NCBI RefSeq assembly: GCF_024490875.1 | Contig: NZ_JACCLX010000033.1 | Span: 1 to 64,000, forward strand | Length of the DNA: 64,000 nt | Direction of reading: 5' to 3' | Source: Methanocaldococcus sp. | GTDB lineage: Archaea; AGJL01; Methanococci; Methanococcales; Methanocaldococcaceae | Notes under the pieces: generated by a model | The model's input: only the letters and a program-made list of their open reading frames with translations | What the model was told of the DNA's origin: nothing | Databases searched by the model: none | In this document: piece by piece, positions 42,748 through 51,800 of the stretch | How positions within the stretch are numbered: position 1 is the first letter of the stretch | Layout: each line of letters begins with the position of its first letter | Position numbers and translations under genes: made by a program

Positions 42748-43782
42748 TTATGATTTTTCTTTTTTTCTTTTAATTAAACTCTCCAAATACTTTAAGTTTT
42801 CTTCGGTTCCAAATGCATATATTATATCCCCAGGTTTTAAAATAAATTCTGGATATGGATTTATATAAAGTTTGTCTCCTCTCTTTATTCCTAAAATTGT
42901 AGCTCCTGTTATTGCCCTTATGTTTGATTCTTTTAATGTTTTATATGCCAATTCCGAATCTTCTTCAATAACATATTTTTTTAAATCAATATCTTCTTTA
43001 TACTCATTTTTAGCCACTTTAATAAATGTGCTTAAAAAATCTAAAACTCCCGGTCTAATAGAGACCTCTGCCATTCTTAATCCACCAATTAAATAAGGAG
43101 ATACTACCCTATTAGCCCCTGCTATTTTTAATTTTTTTATAGCCTCTTTTTCATCTGCCTTTGCAGTTATTAAAATATTTGGATTTAATGATCTTGCAGT
43201 TAGGGTAATAAAAACATTATCAGCATCTGTTGGTAGTGTGGCAATTAAACCCTTAGCCTTATCAATCTTTGCTTTTTTTAATATTTCATCTTTTTTAGCA
43301 TCTCCTACTATATATAAAAACTTATCAGGATGATGCTTTTCATATTCTTCTTTTAAAACATTTTCATTGATATCTATAACTACAAATGGAATATTTTCTT
43401 TAATAAATTTCTCTCCTACAACTTTTCCTAATCTTCCATATCCGCATATTATATAATGATCTTTTAATGTTTTAATTTTATGCATCATCTTTTTCATTTT
43501 CATAAACTCACCAAACTTTCCTTCAACTATAAATTCTGCTATTAAACTAAATAGATACATAACAATTCCAACACCAACACATAAGTAAATTATAGTTAAT
43601 AACCTACCCAAAAAAGTTTTTGGAGTAAAATCTCCATAACCTGTTGTAGTTATTGTAATAACACTGAAATATAGGGCTGTGAAAAAATCAACAGACTCAA
43701 TAATACTTATCAAGTATGCATAAGTTAAAATTAATGCAATTGTAAATATAAGTACAATTATTATCTTTTTTGATGTTTCCAT
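42748..43782 (-). CDS. Two-helix potassium channel with RCK domain
   Basis: 344 residues: membrane helix 1 (KKIIIVLIFTIALILTYAYL), pore loop with the selectivity filter TTTGYGD at residues 45-51, helix 2, then a TrkA-N/RCK domain (YIICGYGRLGKVVGEKF, VVIDINENVL, YIVGDAKKDEILKKA) and a TrkA-C domain near the end (ELAYKTLKESNIRAITGATILGI). This is the MthK plan: a ligand- or Ca2+-gated K+ channel in the cell membrane. It is 10 bases upstream of nadE's start on the same strand. It resembles MJ1357. Confidence 0.92.
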   Translation of the reverse strand: METSKKIIIVLIFTIALILTYAYLISIIESVDFFTALYFSVITITTTGYGDFTPKTFLGRLLTIIYLCVGVGIVMYLFSLIAEFIVEGKFGEFMKMKKMMHKIKTLKDHYIICGYGRLGKVVGEKFIKENIPFVVIDINENVLKEEYEKHHPDKFLYIVGDAKKDEILKKAKIDKAKGLIATLPTDADNVFITLTARSLNPNILITAKADEKEAIKKLKIAGANRVVSPYLIGGLRMAEVSIRPGVLDFLSTFIKVAKNEYKEDIDLKKYVIEEDSELAYKTLKESNIRAITGATILGIKRGDKLYINPYPEFILKPGDIIYAFGTEENLKYLESLIKRKKEKS

Positions 43783-43795
43783 ATTTTCACATTTT

Positions 43796-46231
43796 TTAAG
43801 GATTCTCTATTCTTTCCTTTAATTTATGGACTTTTTCTGCATAATTTTTATTAAATATATTAGAAATTCTCTCTATGGCATCTAATAGATTTAAAAGTTG
43901 CTCTAAATAGTAATAAATATCCCCAGAGTATGTTTGAATCTTATAATCCATATATAGTGCCTTAGAAATTTGTCCGGGCGTTTTTTTATTTAATCTTAAA
44001 TTAACAATTAATTCCAAAATCTTTTCTTCAACTTTTACTCCTTCGAATTCAACAATTATTGAAATTAAATCATCCTTTAATTTTTTGTCACCAATCTTTT
44101 CAATTTTTTGCATATTTTCTCTAATTACTTCCAAAGCGTCAAAGAATCTCGAAGGAATATTTATATTTAAAATTTTTGAAAGTTTTACCTTTAAATTATT
44201 TGATATATAGACATTTTCAAAAGGCATTATTTCTGTTATTAATTCAAGTATTGGTTTATTTTCTAAAACTCCTTCTTTAATTTTTTCAGCTATTTTTGGA
44301 TATAAAAATGAAATAGCAACAGATTTTCCATAATTTGTTAGTTTTACTTTATCCTTGTATATTTTTATCATAGAATAACTCTCTAAATTATTCAAAATTT
44401 TATTCAATTGAAAAACCCTTCCAAGATAAGGAACTCTATCAATATCTTTTATATTTTCAATTCCCGCAGAAATTGTGGCTAATATTTGCTCTTCCTCTTC
44501 ATCTTCACTATACTCAACTTTTACATCTTCTGGAACAGCGTTTAATAATTTAAATGCTACTTCATCCTCAGCATTCTCCATTTTCATGTGATACTTTTTC
44601 CCAATTTCTACCAAAAGATAAACCTTTCCAATTTCGTGCATTCCTTTTCTTCCAGCCCTTCCACACATCTGCTGAAACTCTGCTGGATTTAACCACTCAG
44701 CCCCCATAGCCAAACTTTCCAATATAACTGTTGAGGCTGGAAAATCAACACCCGCTGATAAAGCGGCAGTTGTAACCACACATTGAATTTTTTGATTAGC
44801 AAAATCTTCTTCAACTTTTCTCCTCCTTAAATACTCCATACCTCCGTGATAAAATTCAGCCTTAATCCCCTTAGATTTTAAAGATTTTGCTATATATTCA
44901 GCCCTTTTTCTTGAATAAGTAAAGATTAAACACTGTCCCCTATAACCAAACTTTGAGATTGTTTGCCACTCTCTTTTAACTATATCTCTAATTATACTTA
45001 ATTTAGCAAACTCATTTTTACAGAAAATTATGTGCCTCTCTAATGGAACTGGCCTTCCATTGTATAAAACTAATTTAGCATTTAATTGTTTAGATAACTC
45101 CTTAGGATTTCCAATTGTTGCAGATAAATATATCTTTTGAGCATCTTTAAATAAAAATCTTAATCTACCAATTAATCCATCCAATCTCGCTCCTCTCTCC
45201 TCCATATTCAAAGAATGAATCTCATCAATTACAACAGTTCCAACATCCTTTAATTTTTTAGTTCTAATTAAATAATCTATACCTTCATAAGTTCCTACAA
45301 TAATATCTGCATCTAATGATGTTTCAATATCATCTGACTTTTTTCCTATTCTTCCCAAACCTACTCTTAAACTTACTTTAAATCCTAATTTTTCATATCT
45401 TTCTTTAAATTCTAAATATTTTTGATTAGCCAATGCAACTAATGGGACTAAAAATAAAAACTTTTTTCCCTTCTCTATCAAATTTTTAATTCCTGCCAAT
45501 TCTCCAATTAATGTTTTTCCCGATGATGTGGCTGAGACAATTAATAAATCCTCTCCTTTTAATAAACCTCCTTTAACAGCCAATGTTTGTACTGGCAAAA
45601 GTTCGTAAATTCCTCTACCTTTAATTATATTTTTAAGTTCTTCTGGTATATTTAGTTCATCTATTTTATAATTTCTAATTTTGTCCTCTTTGCTACAAGT
45701 TATTATGTCATATTTTGTTAATTCTGGATTATTGAGTGGATTTCTTATTCTTAATAAGGATAAAACTTTATCAACATCTTTAAATCTCCTTAAAAGTTTT
45801 TCTATAAATTCTTCATTAATTCTAACTTCCTCTCTAATCTCTCTAACTCCACAATCAATACATATTTCTAAATTTCCATATTTGCATCTATTATTTCTTG
45901 TTAATCTCTTATAAATGTTTTTTAATAAACAAAATGGGCATAATTTTATGTAATCAAACTTTAAATTGTAAGATTTTAAGAGTTCTTCAATTTCCTCATT
46001 TCCTTTTAATATAAATATATCTTCTCTTTTTAGCAGTTCTATAACCTTAGATGGCTGAATTAATTTGTCTCCTAATCTACATCTATACAATTTATATTTA
46101 TTACCAATCTTTTTATAGTTTGCAAATATTTTTTGATTATCTTTAATTTCTACTCCTTCTTCTATCTTACCATCAACTTTGACAATTTCAATTTCCTCTT
46201 TCTTCTTTTTTGGTTTCCTAATAATAATCAT
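43796..46231 (-). CDS. Ski2/Hel308-type superfamily 2 helicase with N-terminal zinc region
   Basis: 811-residue ATP-dependent helicase. The N-terminus contains CPFC...CKYGN...CIDC, a likely zinc knuckle. The motor has LLIVSATSSGKTLIGELAG (motif I), VIDEIHSL (II), YLSATIGNP (III), HGGMEYLRRR, TTAALSAGVDFPASTVIL (V) and QMCGRAGRKG (VI). A helical C-terminal part follows. The family resembles MJ1401, distinct from classical Hel308; DNA repair or RNA processing roles are both possible. It is divergent from the prepilin gene. Confidence 0.9.
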   Translation of the reverse strand: MIIIRKPKKKKEEIEIVKVDGKIEEGVEIKDNQKIFANYKKIGNKYKLYRCRLGDKLIQPSKVIELLKREDIFILKGNEEIEELLKSYNLKFDYIKLCPFCLLKNIYKRLTRNNRCKYGNLEICIDCGVREIREEVRINEEFIEKLLRRFKDVDKVLSLLRIRNPLNNPELTKYDIITCSKEDKIRNYKIDELNIPEELKNIIKGRGIYELLPVQTLAVKGGLLKGEDLLIVSATSSGKTLIGELAGIKNLIEKGKKFLFLVPLVALANQKYLEFKERYEKLGFKVSLRVGLGRIGKKSDDIETSLDADIIVGTYEGIDYLIRTKKLKDVGTVVIDEIHSLNMEERGARLDGLIGRLRFLFKDAQKIYLSATIGNPKELSKQLNAKLVLYNGRPVPLERHIIFCKNEFAKLSIIRDIVKREWQTISKFGYRGQCLIFTYSRKRAEYIAKSLKSKGIKAEFYHGGMEYLRRRKVEEDFANQKIQCVVTTAALSAGVDFPASTVILESLAMGAEWLNPAEFQQMCGRAGRKGMHEIGKVYLLVEIGKKYHMKMENAEDEVAFKLLNAVPEDVKVEYSEDEEEEQILATISAGIENIKDIDRVPYLGRVFQLNKILNNLESYSMIKIYKDKVKLTNYGKSVAISFLYPKIAEKIKEGVLENKPILELITEIMPFENVYISNNLKVKLSKILNINIPSRFFDALEVIRENMQKIEKIGDKKLKDDLISIIVEFEGVKVEEKILELIVNLRLNKKTPGQISKALYMDYKIQTYSGDIYYYLEQLLNLLDAIERISNIFNKNYAEKVHKLKERIENP

Positions 46232-46307
46232 AATAAATCACCACTAAAAATTTATATTGAAGATACTAAAATTTTATATTAAATATTGTCAGTTTAGGAG
46301 GAATACT

Positions 46308-46499
46308 ATGAAAATTATAAAATCAAACAGAGGACAAATTTCTTTAGAGTTTTCTTTATTAGTTATGGTTGTTATAGTTTCAGCATTAATTGTTTCATAT
46401 TACTTAATATCTTCTGCTATTGATGTAAGAAAAGCAGAAATAACTACAATCAATGCTACATCTAATGCGGCTAAAGAAGTTTTAAGTACTGTCTCATAA
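46308..46499 (+). CDS. Class III signal peptide prepilin, 63 aa
   Basis: Short type IV pilin-like protein: MKIIKSNRGQISLEFSLLV has the class III signature, with cleavage expected between Gly9 and Gln10 by an EppA-type peptidase, followed at once by a long hydrophobic helix and an Ala/Ser/Thr-rich end. The frame is open from 46257, but AGGAGG before ATG 46308 fixes the start and gives the right leader length. It is an adhesive or minor pilin of the cell surface. It resembles MJ1400. Confidence 0.88.
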   Translation: MKIIKSNRGQISLEFSLLVMVVIVSALIVSYYLISSAIDVRKAEITTINATSNAAKEVLSTVS

Positions 46500-46530
46500 T
46501 TAAAAAATAACCATATAATAAGGGAAAGAT

Positions 46531-47118
46531 ATGTTGCTAATAGGGATTACTGGAATGCCAGGGTCTGGAAAAAGTACAATATATGAAGTGGCAAAAAAAT
46601 ACAACTTGCCAGTAGTGTCTATGGGAGATGTTGTTAGATATGAAACAAAAAAAAGAGGTTTAGAACTAACTCCTGAAAATGTTGGAAACACTGCTATAAA
46701 TTTAAGGAAAGAATATGGAAATGAGGCTATTGCAGTAGTTTGTTTAAAATACATTGAAAATAATTTAAAAGACAAAGATATTATTATAGTTGAAGGTATT
46801 AGAAGTTTATATGAAGTTAATTATTTCAGAAAACATTATCCATTAGTTTTAATAGCAATTCATTCCTCCCCTTTAACACGATTTAATAGATTGGTAAATA
46901 GGAGAAGGGAAGATGATTCAACAAGTTGGGAAGTGTTCGTAGAGAGAGATTTGAGAGAACTTAATTTTAGTATTGGGCATGCAATTGCTTTATCTGATTT
47001 TGTTGTCATAAATGAGAGTAGTATTGAAAATTGTATAAATCAGTTAGATAATATTTTAAAAGAGATTTTAAGTAATACTGAAAAATATAAAAAATATAAT
47101 TTTATTTACGAAAAATAA
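46531..47118 (+). CDS. UPF0200 P-loop nucleotide kinase-like protein
   Basis: 195 residues related to dephospho-CoA and adenylate kinases: P-loop GMPGSGKST at 8-16, then [34 protein letters not shown], and a lid-like [15 protein letters not shown]. The family is archaeal and its substrate is not established; a dephospho-CoA kinase-like role has been considered. It sits 31 bases after the prepilin gene on the same strand. It resembles MJ1399. Confidence 0.88.
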   Translation: MLLIGITGMPGSGKSTIYEVAKKYNLPVVSMGDVVRYETKKRGLELTPENVGNTAINLRKEYGNEAIAVVCLKYIENNLKDKDIIIVEGIRSLYEVNYFRKHYPLVLIAIHSSPLTRFNRLVNRRREDDSTSWEVFVERDLRELNFSIGHAIALSDFVVINESSIENCINQLDNILKEILSNTEKYKKYNFIYEK

Positions 47119-47131
47119 TATTTTATTAATA

Positions 47132-47379
47132 TCACTCAACTACTATTGGAGGTATATAGATTATTAAATATATCCCCGTAGCTAAAAAAATTAATGAAAT
47201 AATTAATAATAACAAACCAATATATATACTTGTTTCAAATATTTTAACAAATATAAAAACTGATATTTCTGATAATATAATAGATGTTGATATTAAAAAT
47301 GAACCAATAATTAATCTTTTTTTTTTCTCATATTATTTTTTTTTAATATTTCTAATAATTTTTTATCATTTTCAGCCAT
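47132..47379 (-). pseudogene. Small two-helix membrane protein gene interrupted at an A10 run
   Basis: The ATG at 47379 overlaps the stop of the 484-residue gene (TAATG), with GGAAGGTGA upstream, so it is coupled. The frame reads MAENDKKLLEILKKNNMRKKKD and stops. After the A10 run another frame continues RLIIGSFLISTSIILSEISV and further to VIFTSIYIGLLLL-type helix sequence, ending IPPIVVE at 47132. One extra A (or two fewer) in the run would join the parts into an 82-residue protein with two membrane helices. It may be a real frameshift, slippage-dependent expression, or a read error. Confidence 0.6.
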
Positions 47380-48833
47380 TATTTCACCTTCCCACCTAAA
47401 AAAGGATAAACTTCTAATCCTATTTTTAATGCTATTTCTTGAGCTTTTTCATCACTTAAAAAAACTCTACCTCCATATTTAATACCTAATACAATAGCTT
47501 TTGCAGAATTAAGAGGAATATTATAAGTTTCATGTAAATTTTTTGCAAGATCTTTTTCAATGTCATTAAGTTCTACAATAGTAATACCACCTGGTAGTAT
47601 TTTACCTAATTTGCAACCTTCTGGGACATACACTGTACTATATAACTCTTCAAGATCTTCAATAGTAAAAATTCCATTATCAACAATATCAACAGTTTTT
47701 CTAAATAGGAGTGAAATTAATAGTGTTAATAAGGATGTTACAATAGTTGTTGTAACACCAATAATAGCATATTTTATTTTTTTTTCATTAATACTAATTA
47801 ATAAAGGAACGTTCTCTCTTTTTATTTTTTTATTTTTTGATGTAGTTATATTAGAAGTCTTTTGTTCTAAATTTGATTTCGAGGAAGTATTTTTTATTTC
47901 TTCTTTATTAGCAATACTAATATTTTTTTGAGTATTTTTACTTTTTGTTATTGTACTTATATACATTTTTTTTGATGTAGTAAAATTAATGCCTTCTACT
48001 TTTGCCAATCCAATAATATATGAGTTTCCTACTTTAAGAGCAGGCTTTATTGTTATATTTTCATATATATCTCTCCAATCATAAAATTTTATATAAAATA
48101 TAGGTACATAATTCGAAATTATGCTAAATGTCTTAGTTATATTTTCATTAGGATATAAAATATAAGAGTAATTTCCAAAATTTATTTTTCTATTATTTAC
48201 TTTTGCCCAATAACTAACATTTATATTTAATGGTACTGATTTGGTATTTTTTATTATATAAGTTGCAGTCCATTCTATTGAACCATTAATTAAAATTTTA
48301 TTTGATTTTATTATAGAGAATGGTATTGGTATGGAATATCTTATTTTTACTTTTCCAGGAACATTAAAACTTATGTTATGTTCTCCAAAATGTAAAGTTG
48401 GAGAATTGTCAATTTTTGATAAAGTTATTATTTTGTAGGAATGAGATGGAACTAAAACTGAAATGCTTTTAATATTAAACCCATCTGGAAATGTAACATT
48501 AAATAATATATTATAGGAGTAATTATTTATTATTTTATAATATACTACCCATTTATCATTAATTTTATTTGCAGAAATGAATATAGATATTTTAAATTTT
48601 TTAGGAGGGAGGTTAATGGTTATGTTTTTTGGGTAGGGAATATAAATAGAAATATTCCTATAATATATATAAATGTTAAAAGACTCTGGATTTTCATAGT
48701 TTATATATAATTTAGAAATATCTACATTTTGAGAGCCATTTGGATAAAATACAACTCCTCTATACTCATATATTTCTCCATAGATTAAAGAAAGGAATAG
48801 TATTACTCCTATTATCAAATATACTAATTTCAT
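47379..48833 (-). CDS. Membrane-anchored surface protein with cytoplasmic PIN-like domain
   Basis: 484 residues: signal peptide (VYLIIGVILFLSLIYG), a ~310-residue exported beta-rich part with many Asn sequons, a Lys/Ser/Thr linker, one membrane helix near 352-375 (IIGVTTTIVTSLLTLLISLLF, read in part), then a ~105-residue C-terminal domain inside the cell. That domain reads VDIVDNGIF, LEELYSTVYVPEG, LNSAKAIVLGIKYG and VFLSDEKAQEIALKIGLEVY, the order and spacing of a small PIN (VapC/DUF3368-type) fold. It lies 11 bases after the 1559-residue gene. Confidence 0.72.
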   Translation of the reverse strand: MKLVYLIIGVILFLSLIYGEIYEYRGVVFYPNGSQNVDISKLYINYENPESFNIYIYYRNISIYIPYPKNITINLPPKKFKISIFISANKINDKWVVYYKIINNYSYNILFNVTFPDGFNIKSISVLVPSHSYKIITLSKIDNSPTLHFGEHNISFNVPGKVKIRYSIPIPFSIIKSNKILINGSIEWTATYIIKNTKSVPLNINVSYWAKVNNRKINFGNYSYILYPNENITKTFSIISNYVPIFYIKFYDWRDIYENITIKPALKVGNSYIIGLAKVEGINFTTSKKMYISTITKSKNTQKNISIANKEEIKNTSSKSNLEQKTSNITTSKNKKIKRENVPLLISINEKKIKYAIIGVTTTIVTSLLTLLISLLFRKTVDIVDNGIFTIEDLEELYSTVYVPEGCKLGKILPGGITIVELNDIEKDLAKNLHETYNIPLNSAKAIVLGIKYGGRVFLSDEKAQEIALKIGLEVYPFLGGKVK

Positions 48834-48844
48834 ATTCCCCTAAA

Positions 48845-51800
48845 TTACTTTTGTTTTTTAAAGTATTTAATATTTATAGGTAAATACTCTTTTGGATCTA
48901 TACCTATAATAAGTCCTTCAATTGTAGTAATGTTAGTTATAATTGTAATGTTTTTTGTTTCGTTTGCATTTATTGTATTAAATTCAAACCAATAAACATT
49001 ATTATAAGATCCATTTAAATCAAAGTTTCCAGAAATATTTATTACACCTGTATTATTTGGTTTATACCAAAAAACATAAACATCTGTAGCATTTATAAAA
49101 CTTTTAACAGAAATAAAGTATCTCTGAGGTAACATAGAAATACTTGAAGTTATGTTCATATTCTTAATAGGTGATATTACAGTTATTGTAATATTTTTAT
49201 AATCATCAAAATCCCAATGTACATAATCATTTGTCGTATTTACAATTAGTGTATAATTACCTGGAATCACAGGAGATGTTAATGTAAAGTTTATAGCAAC
49301 TGTTTGATTTGGTAATAGATATGGAATAACTTTATATGTTTCACCACTCCAACCAATTGGAAGTGTTATATTTACAGATACATTTGATAAGTCCATAGTT
49401 CCTGTATTTTTAACATATACTGTCATATTAAATGTTTCTGATATATTAACCAAAGTTTTAGTAGAAACATTAACTATTGATAAATTATATCGTGGATTAC
49501 CTGAGAGAATTCCTGTTTTTGTTGTAGTAGCTATTCTATAAACATTCCCTCCAGTTATATAGTCATCATAATTTCTTATTTCATGAACAAAAATTTTCCA
49601 AACACCATAATTCTGATTAGGGTTAGTAACATTGACTATATAACTATACCAACTTTCATTTCCATATGCTGTAAATTCTTTATATTTTGTTCCATTTGGT
49701 AAGTATATAGAAACATTTATCGCTCCATCTCCATCATATACCGATAGATTAAATGAAGAAAGTCCTTTTGGTGTTGAGATATACCATGTTTTATTTCCTA
49801 AATTAGTTGTATCATCACCAACAATCATTGCATCAGGAGTACCATAGTAAGTAGATCCATTTATAAGATAAGTTTTATTTAATTTCAAAACAGGAGAATT
49901 TATAGTTAATAAAGAGTAATAGTTACCATTAATACTAGGCCAACTGTTTTCAAAAATATCTACAATCCACCAACCATACACATTACTTGTATTAATCAAA
50001 AAGTAATTTGGAGGTTCCCCAGCTTGTGCATTATTTGGTGCTATATATGAACCATACAATGTTCCATTTGGATAAGATACATTGACAATTAATCCATCTC
50101 CATCATAAATACCAACAGTAAAGTTTGATGTTCCATAAGGTACCATTACATAGTATCTATGAACCATGTTAGTTTGATTGTTTCTACATATTGTTGCCGT
50201 TCCTGAATCTGCTGATGATGGAGGTATTGGTATCTTAAACCACAATCCACCTGATAGATTAGTAGCAAGGATTACTTGATTATTTCCAAAACCATCGTCA
50301 TCATAATATTGTTCTTGTGTTAGTTCTATTCTCCACCATCCAGTTTGCCCATGAATAGATATATTTTGAATAACCCATATTGGATTGTCAACTTCATTAA
50401 ATGATGATAAAGTATTATCATATGGATAAAATGAATAATATAATGTGCCATTAGGGTAATAAACACTAACTTTTAATCTATTTTGAATTACTGGTATTGT
50501 TATATTTATTGGTATTGGAATAATACTAGATAAATTTATAGATCCGTTTAAGTTATCCGGATCAAATATTGCTATATTAAAGTCAGATGTTGCATAAACA
50601 TAGAAATCATGATAACTAGAAGTTACTGTACTTCCATAACTCAACAATGTTGCATTAGGAGTGCCATAATATGTAGTTCCATTTATAACATAAGTTGTAT
50701 TTACTTTAAGGTCTAAACTGTTACTACCACTAATATTTAGACCATAAATATTATAGGCAGAAACTGGTGACAAAGTATTATTAATAACAATTTTCCAAAA
50801 TCCAAAAGAGCCATTTGTATATATTAAAGTGTAGTTCCAATTATTATTTGCAGATTCATTTAATGTTGTATATAATGTCCCATTTGGATAATAAATATTT
50901 ACAATAAAACCGTCTCCATCATAAACTCCAAAACTAAAATTATTAATCCCCTTAGGTACATAAAGCCAATAAGTATGTACTTGCTGATTAACATTACTAC
51001 CTATTGCTACATCCCATACATTATAATATCCTACCCATCCAACACCTCCATCATCTTCTATAATTCCATTTGTTTTATTATCATCATCTCCAAATTTTCC
51101 ATCTTCTAATGTTAAATTAACTACAATTTTATTTTTATAAATTTTTATTATTGCAGGATATTTTTTCCACAATAGTGTATTTGGATTGAACTTGTAATAT
51201 ACTAATTTTAAGAAACTTGTATTTATTGTAAAATTATCTAAATAGGAAAGATTAGATCTTCTTATATTCCTGTTGATTATAGAAGATATATTAGAGTATT
51301 GATATACAATAGAAACATTGACTTTTTCTCCCTTGGAAATATTTGATATTTTAAACTTAATTAAATTAAGTGGCAAACTAACATTAATTTTAACTGGTAT
51401 ATCATTTTTATCAACAAATTTTAAATAATCCAATTTTCCTTTATTTGTAGTTACTGTTATGTTATACAGTTCATTTCCTTCTAAATCTTTAACATATAAA
51501 ATTCCTGTTTTATTATTCTTAAATTCAGTTTTTACATTATACTTTGGAATATAAAGTTTAAATGGATCAATTATTATTCCATTTTTTCTTCTATCTTCAT
51601 CTAATTCTCCACCATCTTTTAATTTAAATATTATAGTTCTTCTATCTTTTCCTATGGTGTAATTTATTAATACAGTTTTATTGTTTATTTTTTTCCAATA
51701 ATAGATATACATTCCTTCTGGAATTTTAAAAGGTAATTTAACTGTTAAATTAACAGAATCTCCAACTGATAGGTTATTTATTATTAATAATATTCTTCCT

